64,000 nucleotides of DNA from CAYYIS01 sp964470965. GTDB taxonomy: Bacteria > JAAXHH01 > JABIQT01. Below the pieces are notes generated by a model, which was not told the DNA's origin, did not search any database, and was given only the letters and a program-made list of their open reading frames with translations. The stretch is taken from NCBI GenBank assembly GCA_964470965.1, contig CAYYIS010000018.1, positions 23,316 to 87,315 on the forward strand, in the 5' to 3' direction. The first letter of the stretch is position 1; each line of letters opens with the position of its first letter. A program made the translations under genes and the position numbers. This document shows positions 1 through 8,274 of the stretch, piece after piece.

Positions 1-1199
1 GGTAATTCACCTCGAAGCCATATTTCAGTCGCCGGAAACCCTCGTCCACCGGGATAGCCAGCACTCGCCAGAAGTCGCCTGGCCTCGGTCACGTCGAAGC
101 GCTGGGCATTCTTGAGCTGGTCTCCGGCGTACCCCGGAAATCCGGGTGGGATCATGGTATAGGCCGGCAAGGCGTTGCCTCTGAGCACCACGTTGCACAG
201 TGCATCCCGATCGATGGCATGGCCAATGGCCCGCCGGATACGACGATCACTGAAAAGACCCTCGCGCGTCCGAAAATACAGATACAGGGCGTTGAAATCC
301 ATGTACCGATGAAACTCCCGGCTCAGCTCCGGGTCGTTTTCGATGCGGTTCAGATCCCGCACATCCACCTGGGCGAGATCAAGCTCGTCGTTCTCGTACG
401 GCAACAGTCCACTGGCCATCTGATTCTGGAAAAAAACCGACTTGATTTCTGTTAAGTAACCCTTGTTCGGCCCGTTGTACATGGGGTCCAGTTCAAACAT
501 CAGATGCTGCCCGGATCGCCATTCACCGACTTTGTAGGATGAGTTACTGATAACATTCACATCCTTTGCCCAGTGGTCCCCATATTTGTCCACCTGCCAA
601 CGGGGAACAGGATTAGAGGTAAAGAAGGCCGCGATCATAGGCAAATACGGACACGGACCTTCGGTCTCAATAACCAGAGTCAAGTCGTCTGTTGCCTTGA
701 CACCGACCGATTCGGGATCATTGGTCTGGCCCGTGTTGAACGCCTGCGCCCCTTTGATGTCATAGTAGAAAAATGCATACGACGCAGCTGTAGAGGGGTC
801 AAACATTCTTTTAAAAGCATATTCGAAATCCTGGGCAGTCACTGGACGACCGTCGCTCCACTTTCCTTCCGGTCGCATATGAAACGTCCACCGGGTCTGA
901 TCATCGGACGCCTCCCATGATTCCGCCGCTCCCGGAATAACCCGGTTGTTGTAATCGAGCATGGTCAGCCGTTCGAACAGAAACACGATGCCGCCGACCT
1001 CATAGATGGCCACTCCGATGTCCAGGTTCGTCGGTTCCGCGTTCATAAACCGGAACACCTGCTGGCCGGACGGTGCAGCATCCGTTGGCATGATTCTTCC
1101 AACCGCATTGCGGATCTGCGCTTCTGGATCGCTGAACAGACCAGAGAGGTGCAGGCCGAAAACCATCACAGCCACTGTCCAGAAAAACGTGCGTTGCAT
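1..1199 (-). CDS. Oligopeptide ABC transporter substrate-binding protein (SBP family 5), C-terminus cut off by window edge
   Basis: The reading frame is open from the ATG at 1199 to the window edge, giving about 399 residues of a family that usually has 500-600, so the C-terminus lies outside. The first ~20 residues (basic start, then WTVAVMVFGLHLSG) are a signal peptide, as expected for an exported solute binder. Residues 108-125 (MRPEGKWSDGRPVTAQDF) are the family 5 signature, followed by AYAFKR-type helix residues and a later RRIRRAIGHAIDRDAL segment typical of OppA/DppA. GGAG lies 5 bases before the start. It is the last visible gene of the minus-strand catabolic string, which also encodes two aminopeptidases, so uptake of peptides is a reasonable role. 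Substrate cannot be told from sequence. Confidence 0.9.
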   Translation of the reverse strand, partial: MQRTFFWTVAVMVFGLHLSGLFSDPEAQIRNAVGRIMPTDAAPSGQQVFRFMNAEPTNLDIGVAIYEVGGIVFLFERLTMLDYNNRVIPGAAESWEASDDQTRWTFHMRPEGKWSDGRPVTAQDFEYAFKRMFDPSTAASYAFFYYDIKGAQAFNTGQTNDPESVGVKATDDLTLVIETEGPCPYLPMIAAFFTSNPVPRWQVDKYGDHWAKDVNVISNSSYKVGEWRSGQHLMFELDPMYNGPNKGYLTEIKSVFFQNQMASGLLPYENDELDLAQVDVRDLNRIENDPELSREFHRYMDFNALYLYFRTREGLFSDRRIRRAIGHAIDRDALCNVVLRGNALPAYTMIPPGFPGYAGDQLKNAQRFDVTEARRLLASAGYPGGRGFPATEIWLRGEL

Positions 1200-1294
1200 A
1201 GCAACTCCGGGAATCAAAAAACTGCTCCACCCTTCGGATTCATTGCCGTCAGTCTCCCCTATGCTTTGAGGCGAGGGATTGGCAGGCAGGCGCT

Positions 1295-2254
1295 TTAGGT
1301 TCTTAAATCCAGCCAGTCCATTTCCGCCTGCGTCAGTTCAAGGGACAGGACCTCAAGGTTCGCATCGCATTCTGCACGACTGCGTGCGCCGACCAGGGCA
1401 AATATATTGAGCGGTTGATTCAGAACATATGCGAGCGCTACCTGCGGGACGGTCAGGCTTTTGTCGGCCGCTAGTTTCTCCACCCGGTCTAGCCGATCGA
1501 AATTATCGGGTGTGCAGTAGGCGCGAATGGAGCTTTCGTCGAACTGATCTTTAACTTCTTCGAAATTTGCCCGCGTCAGGCGGCCTGAAAAAAAACCGTT
1601 GGCGATACTGGACCAGGTAAACAGCGGCATTTGACTTTCCTCATACCATGAGCGCACCCCGGCATTTTCCGGTCCGCTTATGGTGATGCACTCCGACCAC
1701 GGCGGTTCGGCCTGTTCCGCCAGGCTGAAGTTGGGACTGCTCACTGCAAACGGCTGTAAACCGTTGGCTTCCGCGTACGCGTTCGCTTCCTGTAAACGCT
1801 CGTGGGACCAGTTGGATCCGCCGATTTTTCCGATTTTTCCCGCCTGAATGTGCTCGTTGAGAACCTCCACTATGGGGCCTACAGGAACAGAAGGATCATC
1901 CCGGTGCAAGACATAGATGTCTATGTAATCTACTTGAAACCGGGCCAGGGAATCGTGCAGATCGGCCGTGACATCGAACGGCGTCACCCGGCGTCGGTCG
2001 GCATTGTGATGCGCGCCTTTTCCCAGGAGCACCACCCTGTCCCGATTCCCCCGTTCCTTCATCCATCTTCCCAGGATCCGTTCGGGATCTCCACCACCGT
2101 AAATATGTCCGGTATCAAATGCGGTAATCCCGTTATCATAAACCGCATCCAGTAATTTGAAGCTCCATTCTTCTTCTTCCGACGTCAGCATAATGGTCCC
2201 GTGCACCAGCCGGGAGATCGGTTTGTCGATACCATCGATGTTACCGTATTGCAT
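1295..2254 (-). CDS. Aldo/keto reductase
   Basis: A 319-residue protein of normal AKR length. The catalytic tetrad is visible: Asp47 and Tyr52 in FDTGHIYGGG, Lys79 in LLGKGAHH and His117 in YVLHRDD. The family reduces aldehydes or ketones with NADPH in a TIM-barrel fold in the cytoplasm. An AAGGAG box lies 9 bases before the ATG. It follows the M20-like gene by 45 bases on the same strand and belongs to the run of oxidoreductases for sugar or sugar-acid breakdown. The exact substrate is unknown. Confidence 0.92.
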   Translation of the reverse strand: MQYGNIDGIDKPISRLVHGTIMLTSEEEEWSFKLLDAVYDNGITAFDTGHIYGGGDPERILGRWMKERGNRDRVVLLGKGAHHNADRRRVTPFDVTADLHDSLARFQVDYIDIYVLHRDDPSVPVGPIVEVLNEHIQAGKIGKIGGSNWSHERLQEANAYAEANGLQPFAVSSPNFSLAEQAEPPWSECITISGPENAGVRSWYEESQMPLFTWSSIANGFFSGRLTRANFEEVKDQFDESSIRAYCTPDNFDRLDRVEKLAADKSLTVPQVALAYVLNQPLNIFALVGARSRAECDANLEVLSLELTQAEMDWLDLRT

Positions 2255-2299
2255 TTAGGGTTACTCCTTATCTAGTTTTTTACACACAACGTGATACTG

Positions 2300-3547
2300 C
2301 TATTCCGTCTTTGCGCCGCCGACCGTCGCCGACAGGAGAACCACATGTTTCGCCGTACGGATCATAACGGGAATATCAGCCCATTCATCCGGGAAACCGC
2401 GCCGCCCGCCCCTGGAACCGCCCAGGCCAATAGCGGACGTCCCACCGCCGATGGCGACATTCATATTGGACGATCCCATGTTAGACACGCGCGGTTCATA
2501 GCCTAGGTGTTTGGATATCGCTTCAGCCGAGGTGACCAGCACTGATTCCCTTGCGCCAGGTATCTGGCCGCCGGGAGTGAGATGAAATGGTTCCATGCGG
2601 AGTGCTATCTGGGTTTCTTCGGACACCCCGTCTAAAACACCCCTTACATCCTCCTCCATCTCAGCCACGATATTCCCGTCCAGAGAACGAAGATCGAGAG
2701 AGAACCAGCCGGTTTCCGGTTTGTGATTGTACACCCTACCGCTGTTCAGAATAGATACGTTGATCACCGTCCGCTGGCTTTTGTGCCTTTCGGGATGCGG
2801 CAGTTGCAGGATTCGGTCTACCGCACGCCCGATGCCCTGGTTCACGTTGGGCAGCCCGCCGCCAAGCGAGTGGCCGGGAGGTCCTTCGGCGACCACACGC
2901 CACCAGTGAATTACGATAGCGCCGTAACTAATGCTGCGGCCATCTCCAAGGATGTCCACAAAACCAACGGCCCGGTCACGATAGGTCTCGTAGACTCTTT
3001 TCATCCCAACAAGGCCGGTTTCTTCCTGCGCTACAGCGGCAAACACCAGGTCGTGTTCCGGCACTACGTTCGCTTTCTTTAACGCGGTCGCAGCAGCCAG
3101 CATCGCGGCAGTGACCAGGGAGGTGTTGGTACCCGGTCCAACCACTTGATCGCCTTCGATCTTCGGCGGCTGGCCCGAAGCTTTCTGATGTTGGGCAACC
3201 GTGGCCAGATCGTCGAGTGTGGCGATAAACACGAGCGAACGTCCGGAACGCCCCGGAATCACACCTATGGCATTGGGCGTGCCGTCCACCGCAACGTTTG
3301 ACAGTCCCATGGCCCGCATACGTTCCGCCACCGCGGTCGCCCGTTCGTGTTCCTGTCCCGATGGCGAGATGATACCGCCGATTTCCACGAGTGACTTTGC
3401 CGTGGCATCCGCCCCCTCATCTACGTACCGCAGAGCAGTCTGAACACCGTTGTCCTTGAGCGCATCGCTAAGTGAAATTTGAGCATTCACCAACGAAGTG
3501 TTCATAATGAATATGATTAACAGTGTAGCAAAGCGTATTCGAATCAT
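2300..3547 (-). CDS. M20 peptidase-like secreted protein lacking several metal ligands
   Basis: The frame opens further upstream, but the ATG at 3547 is chosen: it has an AAAGGA box, sits 14 bases after the upstream gene, and begins a clean signal peptide (MIRIRFATLLIIFIMNTSLVNA). The 415-residue product has the M20 layout: QEETG (Glu175-176, general base region), GDGRS (Asp202), and PPGHSLGGGLPN (His226, lid domain). However, the first metal His is replaced by Thr110 (FIATLDD), the bridging Asp region reads GPGTNTS (Asn141), and the final His region reads GGRRGFPDEW with no His. M20 enzymes need these ligands for two zincs. It may therefore be inactive as a hydrolase, use one metal, or bind peptide or sugar ligand only. 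The gene is intact, so it is not simple decay. Confidence 0.75.
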   Translation of the reverse strand: MIRIRFATLLIIFIMNTSLVNAQISLSDALKDNGVQTALRYVDEGADATAKSLVEIGGIISPSGQEHERATAVAERMRAMGLSNVAVDGTPNAIGVIPGRSGRSLVFIATLDDLATVAQHQKASGQPPKIEGDQVVGPGTNTSLVTAAMLAAATALKKANVVPEHDLVFAAVAQEETGLVGMKRVYETYRDRAVGFVDILGDGRSISYGAIVIHWWRVVAEGPPGHSLGGGLPNVNQGIGRAVDRILQLPHPERHKSQRTVINVSILNSGRVYNHKPETGWFSLDLRSLDGNIVAEMEEDVRGVLDGVSEETQIALRMEPFHLTPGGQIPGARESVLVTSAEAISKHLGYEPRVSNMGSSNMNVAIGGGTSAIGLGGSRGGRRGFPDEWADIPVMIRTAKHVVLLSATVGGAKTE

Positions 3548-3561
3548 GGAATAATCCTTTG

Positions 3562-4548
3562 TCAATCCGCCGGATAGCGCAGACCCCAGTGGGCGCGAAT
3601 ACTGTCCAGCGTGCGCATAATGCCCAATGTTTCTTCCAGTGGCATGGTTTCGTTTTCCAGTAGACCTGCCCTGAGACACCTGCCTACATCGGCGGCCTCG
3701 TAGTTGTAACCGTTGCCTTCGAACGGTAACTCCGTCCGCACAAGATCTTTTCCATTAACCGAGAGCGTTGCGCTCGCTGCCTTCCAGAACGGCGATTCGA
3801 TGCGGATAGAGCCTTCCGTGCCCATGATCGTCGCTTCCATGGGTGTATTGGTTCGCACCGCGCAGTAGAGAATTGCGATCTGACCGCTGTCATATCCCAG
3901 GACCATGGCACCCTGTTCATCGACACCGGTGTCCCCGATATCCGCGAGTCCCGAGATCCGGGACGGCTGCTCGGCGAACACCAGCGAAGCCAGGGAAACA
4001 GGATAAATGCCCACATCAAGGAGCCCACCGCCGCCCAGGGAAGGATTAAACAGGCGACCGTCCGGATTGACATTCGCCCGGAATCCGAAGTCCGCCGCCA
4101 GCATTCTCACCTCACCGATGGCGCCATGGGACAGCCATTGCCTCACCTGAACGAGCGCGGGAAGAAACCTCGTCCACATGGCCTCCATAAGGAAGATGCC
4201 ACGCTCCCGCGCACAAGCTACGATCTTCTCCGCCTCACCGATATTAATCGCAAACGGCTTCTCACAGAGCACTGCTTTTCCCGCCTCGAGGCAGAGAATA
4301 CTGTTCTCCTTATGATACGAATGCGGTGTGGCGACATAGATAGCGTCTACTTCCTTATCACCCGCCAGAGCATCGTAACTGGCATGACGCCTGGCAATAT
4401 TGAATCGGTCGCCAAACACGTCCGCCGTCCCCTTTGTCCTCGATCCCACTGCCACGAGCTGCGCATCTTCTACAGACTGCAGTCCCGCAGCAAAACTTCC
4501 CGCGATATTTCCGGTTCCTAGTATTCCCCACCGGATAGGTTCTGTCAT
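3562..4548 (-). CDS. Gfo/Idh/MocA family oxidoreductase
   Basis: 328 residues, normal for the family. The N-terminal Rossmann motif is GILGTGNIAGSFA, and the EKPFAINIGEAE segment carries the conserved Glu-Lys-Pro that binds nicotinamide and holds the catalytic Lys. The C-terminal half has the usual GGGGLLDVGIYP region with the conserved Asp. Such enzymes oxidise or reduce a hydroxyl of sugars, inositols or their derivatives with NAD(P). AGGAG lies 6 bases before the ATG. It is 14 bases upstream of the M20-like gene and follows two enolase-superfamily genes, which fits a sugar-acid pathway. The substrate is not predictable. Confidence 0.92.
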   Translation of the reverse strand: MTEPIRWGILGTGNIAGSFAAGLQSVEDAQLVAVGSRTKGTADVFGDRFNIARRHASYDALAGDKEVDAIYVATPHSYHKENSILCLEAGKAVLCEKPFAINIGEAEKIVACARERGIFLMEAMWTRFLPALVQVRQWLSHGAIGEVRMLAADFGFRANVNPDGRLFNPSLGGGGLLDVGIYPVSLASLVFAEQPSRISGLADIGDTGVDEQGAMVLGYDSGQIAILYCAVRTNTPMEATIMGTEGSIRIESPFWKAASATLSVNGKDLVRTELPFEGNGYNYEAADVGRCLRAGLLENETMPLEETLGIMRTLDSIRAHWGLRYPAD

Positions 4549-4687
4549 TTGCTTCTCCTGATGTCACCGATTCAACTGTTCATTGTGCCATCTTATGATG
4601 GAACAGACAGTTGTCTCTGGACTTCGATAGCAGCACAAATAATAGGAATGAAGATTCAATCCCCGGGGCCTACAACCGTCAAATGAG

Positions 4688-5884
4688 TCAAGAGTCTAAT
4701 GAGCCTATCACCTTAAAAGCGGCTCTCTCAACGTCATCCCAGTCCGGCTCTTCCACGGGTTTATCACTCCATGCGACTGACATGTAACCGTCTTCCACCA
4801 CCAACTTCCCCCTGCAATCGAGTTCCTCGTCGCCCGGTCGCGGTTGCAGCCCCATATAAGCCTCGAAGACCGGGTCATTGTGAGTCGCCAGAATAACGTG
4901 GTGGTCGCCGCCATGCACCTCAACTCCGAAGCTCTCGGCGATGGCGGCCTGCTTAACCTGACCGGTGATGCCTATACCGCGCTGGCGCACTATGTCGGCC
5001 GCACCCATAGCCAGATATGGCGCCGTGTTAAACGGTTGGCCGCCGATGGCGCCGATCCATTCGAGCGTGAGTACTTTCAGGTCGAGCGTATCACACAGTT
5101 TTTTCAGACCGAGGATATCATAGTCCTGGAGAGGCTCTTCGATCCATTCATATCGGTATTGCTCCATCGCCCGCCCCACCTTGACCGCCTCATCATAAGT
5201 ATATGATTCCACCGGATCATGGAACAGCAAAAAATCGTCTCCCATGGTCTCCCGGAGTCTTTTCGCCATTTCGATGTTGCCTTTGACGCCGCGGTACGAG
5301 TGATCTTTGCCGCCTATAAAGCCCCGTTCCCTTGCCATTACTGCACTTTGCACAAGGTCGTCTATGGTCGTGCCACCGATGTTTGTGTACGCAGGGACCT
5401 TCTCCCGGCAACCGCCCAGCAGCTTGTAAATCGGAAGGCAGGCGTGGCGGCTCGCCAAATCCCAGAGCATGTTGTCGATATCATCCACAAGCCGGCGTCC
5501 CGTGTACATGAACCGCTGAGCGTACCACAGTTTCTGCCACACGTGCTCTCTGTCGAACGCATCCACCCCAAGCAGAAGAGGCGTATAGCTGAGTTGAAAC
5601 CGCCGGGCCTCCGCTTCCAGCTCAGCCGGACTGAACCCGGTGCCGTATGTCATGTACGCATCCAGGCGGCCATCGGTCACCAGGCGAATCATCAGTTGGT
5701 ACGTCGGCAGAGGCTCCGCGCTTCGCCATTCCGTAGGGGCATCCGCTCCACGCAGTCCGTGCGTATGGGTAAACAGCCCGTTAATACCCGGCGGCACGGG
5801 TTCCATCGTCGCCTGCGGTGACGTTATGACTCTGTGCTCGGAGTCGCCTTTGTTTATATAAAATCTTACATCGTTAATTTGCAT
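4688..5884 (-). CDS. Enolase superfamily (mandelate racemase/muconate lactonizing type) sugar-acid dehydratase-like protein
   Basis: 398 residues, a usual length for sugar-acid dehydratases of the mandelate racemase group. Metal ligands visible in order are Asp in LFHDPVESYTYDEA, Glu in YEWIEEPLQD and Glu in LTLEWIGAIGG. The candidate catalytic His is in EVHGGDHH. The motif order K-D-H (GGKDHSYRG), HDPV and EEPL resembles acid-sugar dehydratases. The Asp partner of the His is not clear, as that region reads DIVRQRGIGITG. A GAGGAG box precedes the ATG. It lies 15 bases after a second, degenerate enolase-type gene, so the two products may work together. Dehydration of an aldonic or uronic acid is the likely reaction type, but this is inference. 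Confidence 0.85.
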   Translation of the reverse strand: MQINDVRFYINKGDSEHRVITSPQATMEPVPPGINGLFTHTHGLRGADAPTEWRSAEPLPTYQLMIRLVTDGRLDAYMTYGTGFSPAELEAEARRFQLSYTPLLLGVDAFDREHVWQKLWYAQRFMYTGRRLVDDIDNMLWDLASRHACLPIYKLLGGCREKVPAYTNIGGTTIDDLVQSAVMARERGFIGGKDHSYRGVKGNIEMAKRLRETMGDDFLLFHDPVESYTYDEAVKVGRAMEQYRYEWIEEPLQDYDILGLKKLCDTLDLKVLTLEWIGAIGGQPFNTAPYLAMGAADIVRQRGIGITGQVKQAAIAESFGVEVHGGDHHVILATHNDPVFEAYMGLQPRPGDEELDCRGKLVVEDGYMSVAWSDKPVEEPDWDDVERAAFKVIGSLDS

Positions 5885-5899
5885 CGGATGGCTCCTCTA

Positions 5900-6922
5900 T
5901 TAACTTGGTTCGATTATCTGTTCCGTTTTTTCATCGATTGCATCCCAGTTCAGGTCCATTCCCAGACCGGGAGACTTGGGGATCTCGAGATAGCCATCCA
6001 CTACCTTCAGAGGATTGTTTATACAGGGTGTATCCTCCACGACACCCGCCTGCCTGGCTTCAAAGAACGGTGCGTTTTTCATGGAACCCAGCAGATGGGC
6101 ATGGGCGAAACCACATGAGACACCCGCTGACGCCATCAGGCTGAATACTCCGAAGGCGTCGGCGGCCCGGCCTATTTTAAGGAGGTCGGTTATCCCTCCG
6201 GAAAATGGCGTTCCAGCAATGACCATGTCTGCGGCCTGTACCGATAATATCCGCGAAACATCACGGCTCGTTCGAACCCTAAGCGCGACCGGTGTATCGA
6301 TCCTTTCCGCCAACAGCCTGCAGCTGGACAGGTTCCCTTCCTCCAACGGTTCTTCATACCAGTAAAAATCCGCCTCGTCCAGTACCCTTCCGATCTGAAC
6401 CGCACCGGCGGAATCGTTCTGCCCGGCACCGTCCAGCATCAGGTAGAAATCGGCTCCCACTCGCTGGCGGATCTCACGTATCAGACCGAACAGACTGTCC
6501 TGGGACTGGAGGCAGGTGATTTTGTACCCGAGAAAACCGTCCCGTTGGGCACTCAGCGCCTCCTGCACTACGCCCTCGCTGTCGTCATGACTGCCACCGA
6601 CCAGATACGCCGGTGTCCGGCTGCGGAAACCGCCGGTCATCCTGTACACCGGCTGTCCGACGGCCTTGGCCACCAGATCCCAGAGGGCGGTGTCGATATA
6701 CCCGCGTAGAGCAGCGTCCTGCCCTGTGTCCAGCCGTAGCAGCGCGAGCCAGAGACGCTCCCGGTCGATGGGATTCTGATCAATTAACACTCCGGCAAGT
6801 TCCTGTTGGATTTTCTGTCCGTCATCCGGACCGACCCCGAAGCACCAGCCTTCCAATTCGGTATCGGTCTGAATCCGAAGCAGGCCGATTGGCTGGTGAA
6901 TGAGTACATTGATTATTTGCAA
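5900..6922 (-). CDS. Degenerate enolase superfamily protein (predicted pseudoenzyme)
   Basis: 340 residues with a complete two-domain enolase layout. Translation starts at TTG (6922), supported by GGGAGG 6-7 bases upstream; no in-frame ATG serves the N-terminus. Two metal ligands remain, Asp164 (LMLDGAGQ) and Glu190/191 (WYEEPLEE). The rest of the active site appears lost: the K-x-K motif reads Lys134-Ile-Thr136, the third ligand Glu is Val216 (TPVALRV), the Asp of the His-Asp dyad is Gly237 (VIAGTPFSGG), and the His position reads SLMASAG. With an apparently functional paralogue immediately downstream, it could be a structural or regulatory partner or have a different chemistry. The intact length and strong ribosome site argue against decay. 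Confidence 0.8.
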   Translation of the reverse strand: MQIINVLIHQPIGLLRIQTDTELEGWCFGVGPDDGQKIQQELAGVLIDQNPIDRERLWLALLRLDTGQDAALRGYIDTALWDLVAKAVGQPVYRMTGGFRSRTPAYLVGGSHDDSEGVVQEALSAQRDGFLGYKITCLQSQDSLFGLIREIRQRVGADFYLMLDGAGQNDSAGAVQIGRVLDEADFYWYEEPLEEGNLSSCRLLAERIDTPVALRVRTSRDVSRILSVQAADMVIAGTPFSGGITDLLKIGRAADAFGVFSLMASAGVSCGFAHAHLLGSMKNAPFFEARQAGVVEDTPCINNPLKVVDGYLEIPKSPGLGMDLNWDAIDEKTEQIIEPS

Positions 6923-7025
6923 CTGTGTCCTCCCTCAATAGGGCGTGCATACAAAATAAAATCTGGCGCGTTGAAATCGGCGTTGAAATCGGTCTCTGGC
7001 AGAACAAAAAAAAGAGATTTACCCG

Positions 7026-8009
7026 TCACCATGGCGTCGTAAGATCCAGCTCACGTGCGATATCTTCAAGGCCCTGGCGATGGGAGCCGGACAGTGGAAT
7101 ACCCTGTTCAGCCCAGATGGATTCACGGTCAAATTCCTGACCGCCTGGGAAATCAAAACGCTCGTATCCTGGTAAAGGCGGCAAGTCCTGAATGTAGCGC
7201 ATGGAACGGTCCATCTCCGCCTTGAACGTATCGACCGACACGAAACGCCCTACATCCATCGCGAATATAAATCCACCGTATCCTGCGGCAGAATAACGCC
7301 TGCTCTCTGGCTGATATGATTTGTCCATCATGCCGGCTAGGGCGCCGCCCATTAGCAGTGCTACACCCACAAGACCGAGGCTTTTGAAAAACGCGGCCGG
7401 GATACGGTGAAACAGATCATGGAAGTCCTCTGGTTCGAAGAATGATGTCCCCATATCAAGAATGAGCGGCGCCTTCTCTCCCGATGGAATTGCAAAACTC
7501 ATGGGTGGATTGCCCAGCGGGTTGAACTGGGGCAAATCGGGACGGACACCCCCTTCTCCTATCAAATGCCCCGATACACAGAACCCTATAAAATCCTCCC
7601 GGACGGCCATTCGCGTGTATTTTCCCGCACTCCCGAAATGTCCGTGGTTGCGAGAAATCACGGCGCCTACGCCGGTTGCCCTGGCTTTCTCGATGGCCAG
7701 TTCAGCGGCACGGTACGTAGCCGGATGGCCGAGACCGCCGTCCCCGTCTACGACCGCGGTAGAAACCTCGTCCCTGGTAACGGATACCTGGGTTACAGGA
7801 TTCATAGAACCGGACAAAAACGCCCTGGCATACCCCGGAGTCGCGTTGGTACCGTGGCTCAGAACACCGCGCAGGTCCGTATCGATCAACAAGTCTGAAA
7901 TGAGAACCGCATCCTGTTCCGGCACGCCGGTTTCTCGGAAGATAGATTCAATCAGAGCTCGAAGTGCTCCTACCGGAACCCGCATCGCATCGGAGGGAGG
8001 TATGTTCAT
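7026..8009 (-). CDS. Malate/L-lactate/ureidoglycolate dehydrogenase family (Ldh2)
   Basis: 327 residues, normal for the Ldh2 family. Diagnostic segments are DLRGVLSHGTN near residue 50 (the conserved Ser-His-Gly), ISRNHGHFGSAGKY near residue 120, and the NPLGNPP segment that contacts the nucleotide. The family reduces 2-oxo acids or oxidises 2-hydroxy acids with NAD(P) using an unusual non-Rossmann fold. An AGGGA box precedes the ATG. It starts 8 bases after the small CBM9-like reading frame and is clearly co-transcribed with it. In this cluster it would suit oxidation or reduction of a sugar-derived 2-hydroxy acid. Confidence 0.9.
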   Translation of the reverse strand: MNIPPSDAMRVPVGALRALIESIFRETGVPEQDAVLISDLLIDTDLRGVLSHGTNATPGYARAFLSGSMNPVTQVSVTRDEVSTAVVDGDGGLGHPATYRAAELAIEKARATGVGAVISRNHGHFGSAGKYTRMAVREDFIGFCVSGHLIGEGGVRPDLPQFNPLGNPPMSFAIPSGEKAPLILDMGTSFFEPEDFHDLFHRIPAAFFKSLGLVGVALLMGGALAGMMDKSYQPESRRYSAAGYGGFIFAMDVGRFVSVDTFKAEMDRSMRYIQDLPPLPGYERFDFPGGQEFDRESIWAEQGIPLSGSHRQGLEDIARELDLTTPW

Positions 8010-8017
8010 AGAAATCC

Positions 8018-8263
8018 CTATGCTTTCTCCGCCAAATCATCATTGCCGGTGCCCACGAGCAATTCTGAAAACTGGACCGAACCGAACATTTCAGGAATGC
8101 GCATGTTGTGGATGCCCTGGCGGGACCATACCCGGTCGGAATCCTTGAATGAGGGTTCCCGATTGCCATGCTGCCGCGAATTAATCGTCTCAGCGGCATT
8201 TAATTTATATCCCTCTTCCGGCGGCTCCAGGTTGATACGAAGCATGTGTTCAGCGGGTTGCAT
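8018..8263 (-). CDS. Small protein resembling the C-terminal end of CBM9-like domain proteins
   Basis: The frame opens at an ATG at 8278 that overlaps the upstream stop codon (ATGA), but the ATG at 8263 has GAGGTG seven bases before it and is preferred, giving 81 residues. The segment DRVWSRQGIHNMRIPEMFGS followed by VQFS resembles the last strands of family 9-like carbohydrate-binding proteins, which typically end with W-S-P-Q-G-x-I-N-M-H-x-P-E-x-W-G-x-V-Q-F-S. Everything N-terminal to that is missing. It could be a remnant of a larger sugar-binding protein or a trimmed stand-alone peptide. The tight spacing on both sides and good ribosome site suggest it is still translated. The family link is by memory of the motif. 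Confidence 0.5.
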   Translation of the reverse strand: MQPAEHMLRINLEPPEEGYKLNAAETINSRQHGNREPSFKDSDRVWSRQGIHNMRIPEMFGSVQFSELLVGTGNDDLAEKA

Positions 8264-8274
8264 GAATGAACACC

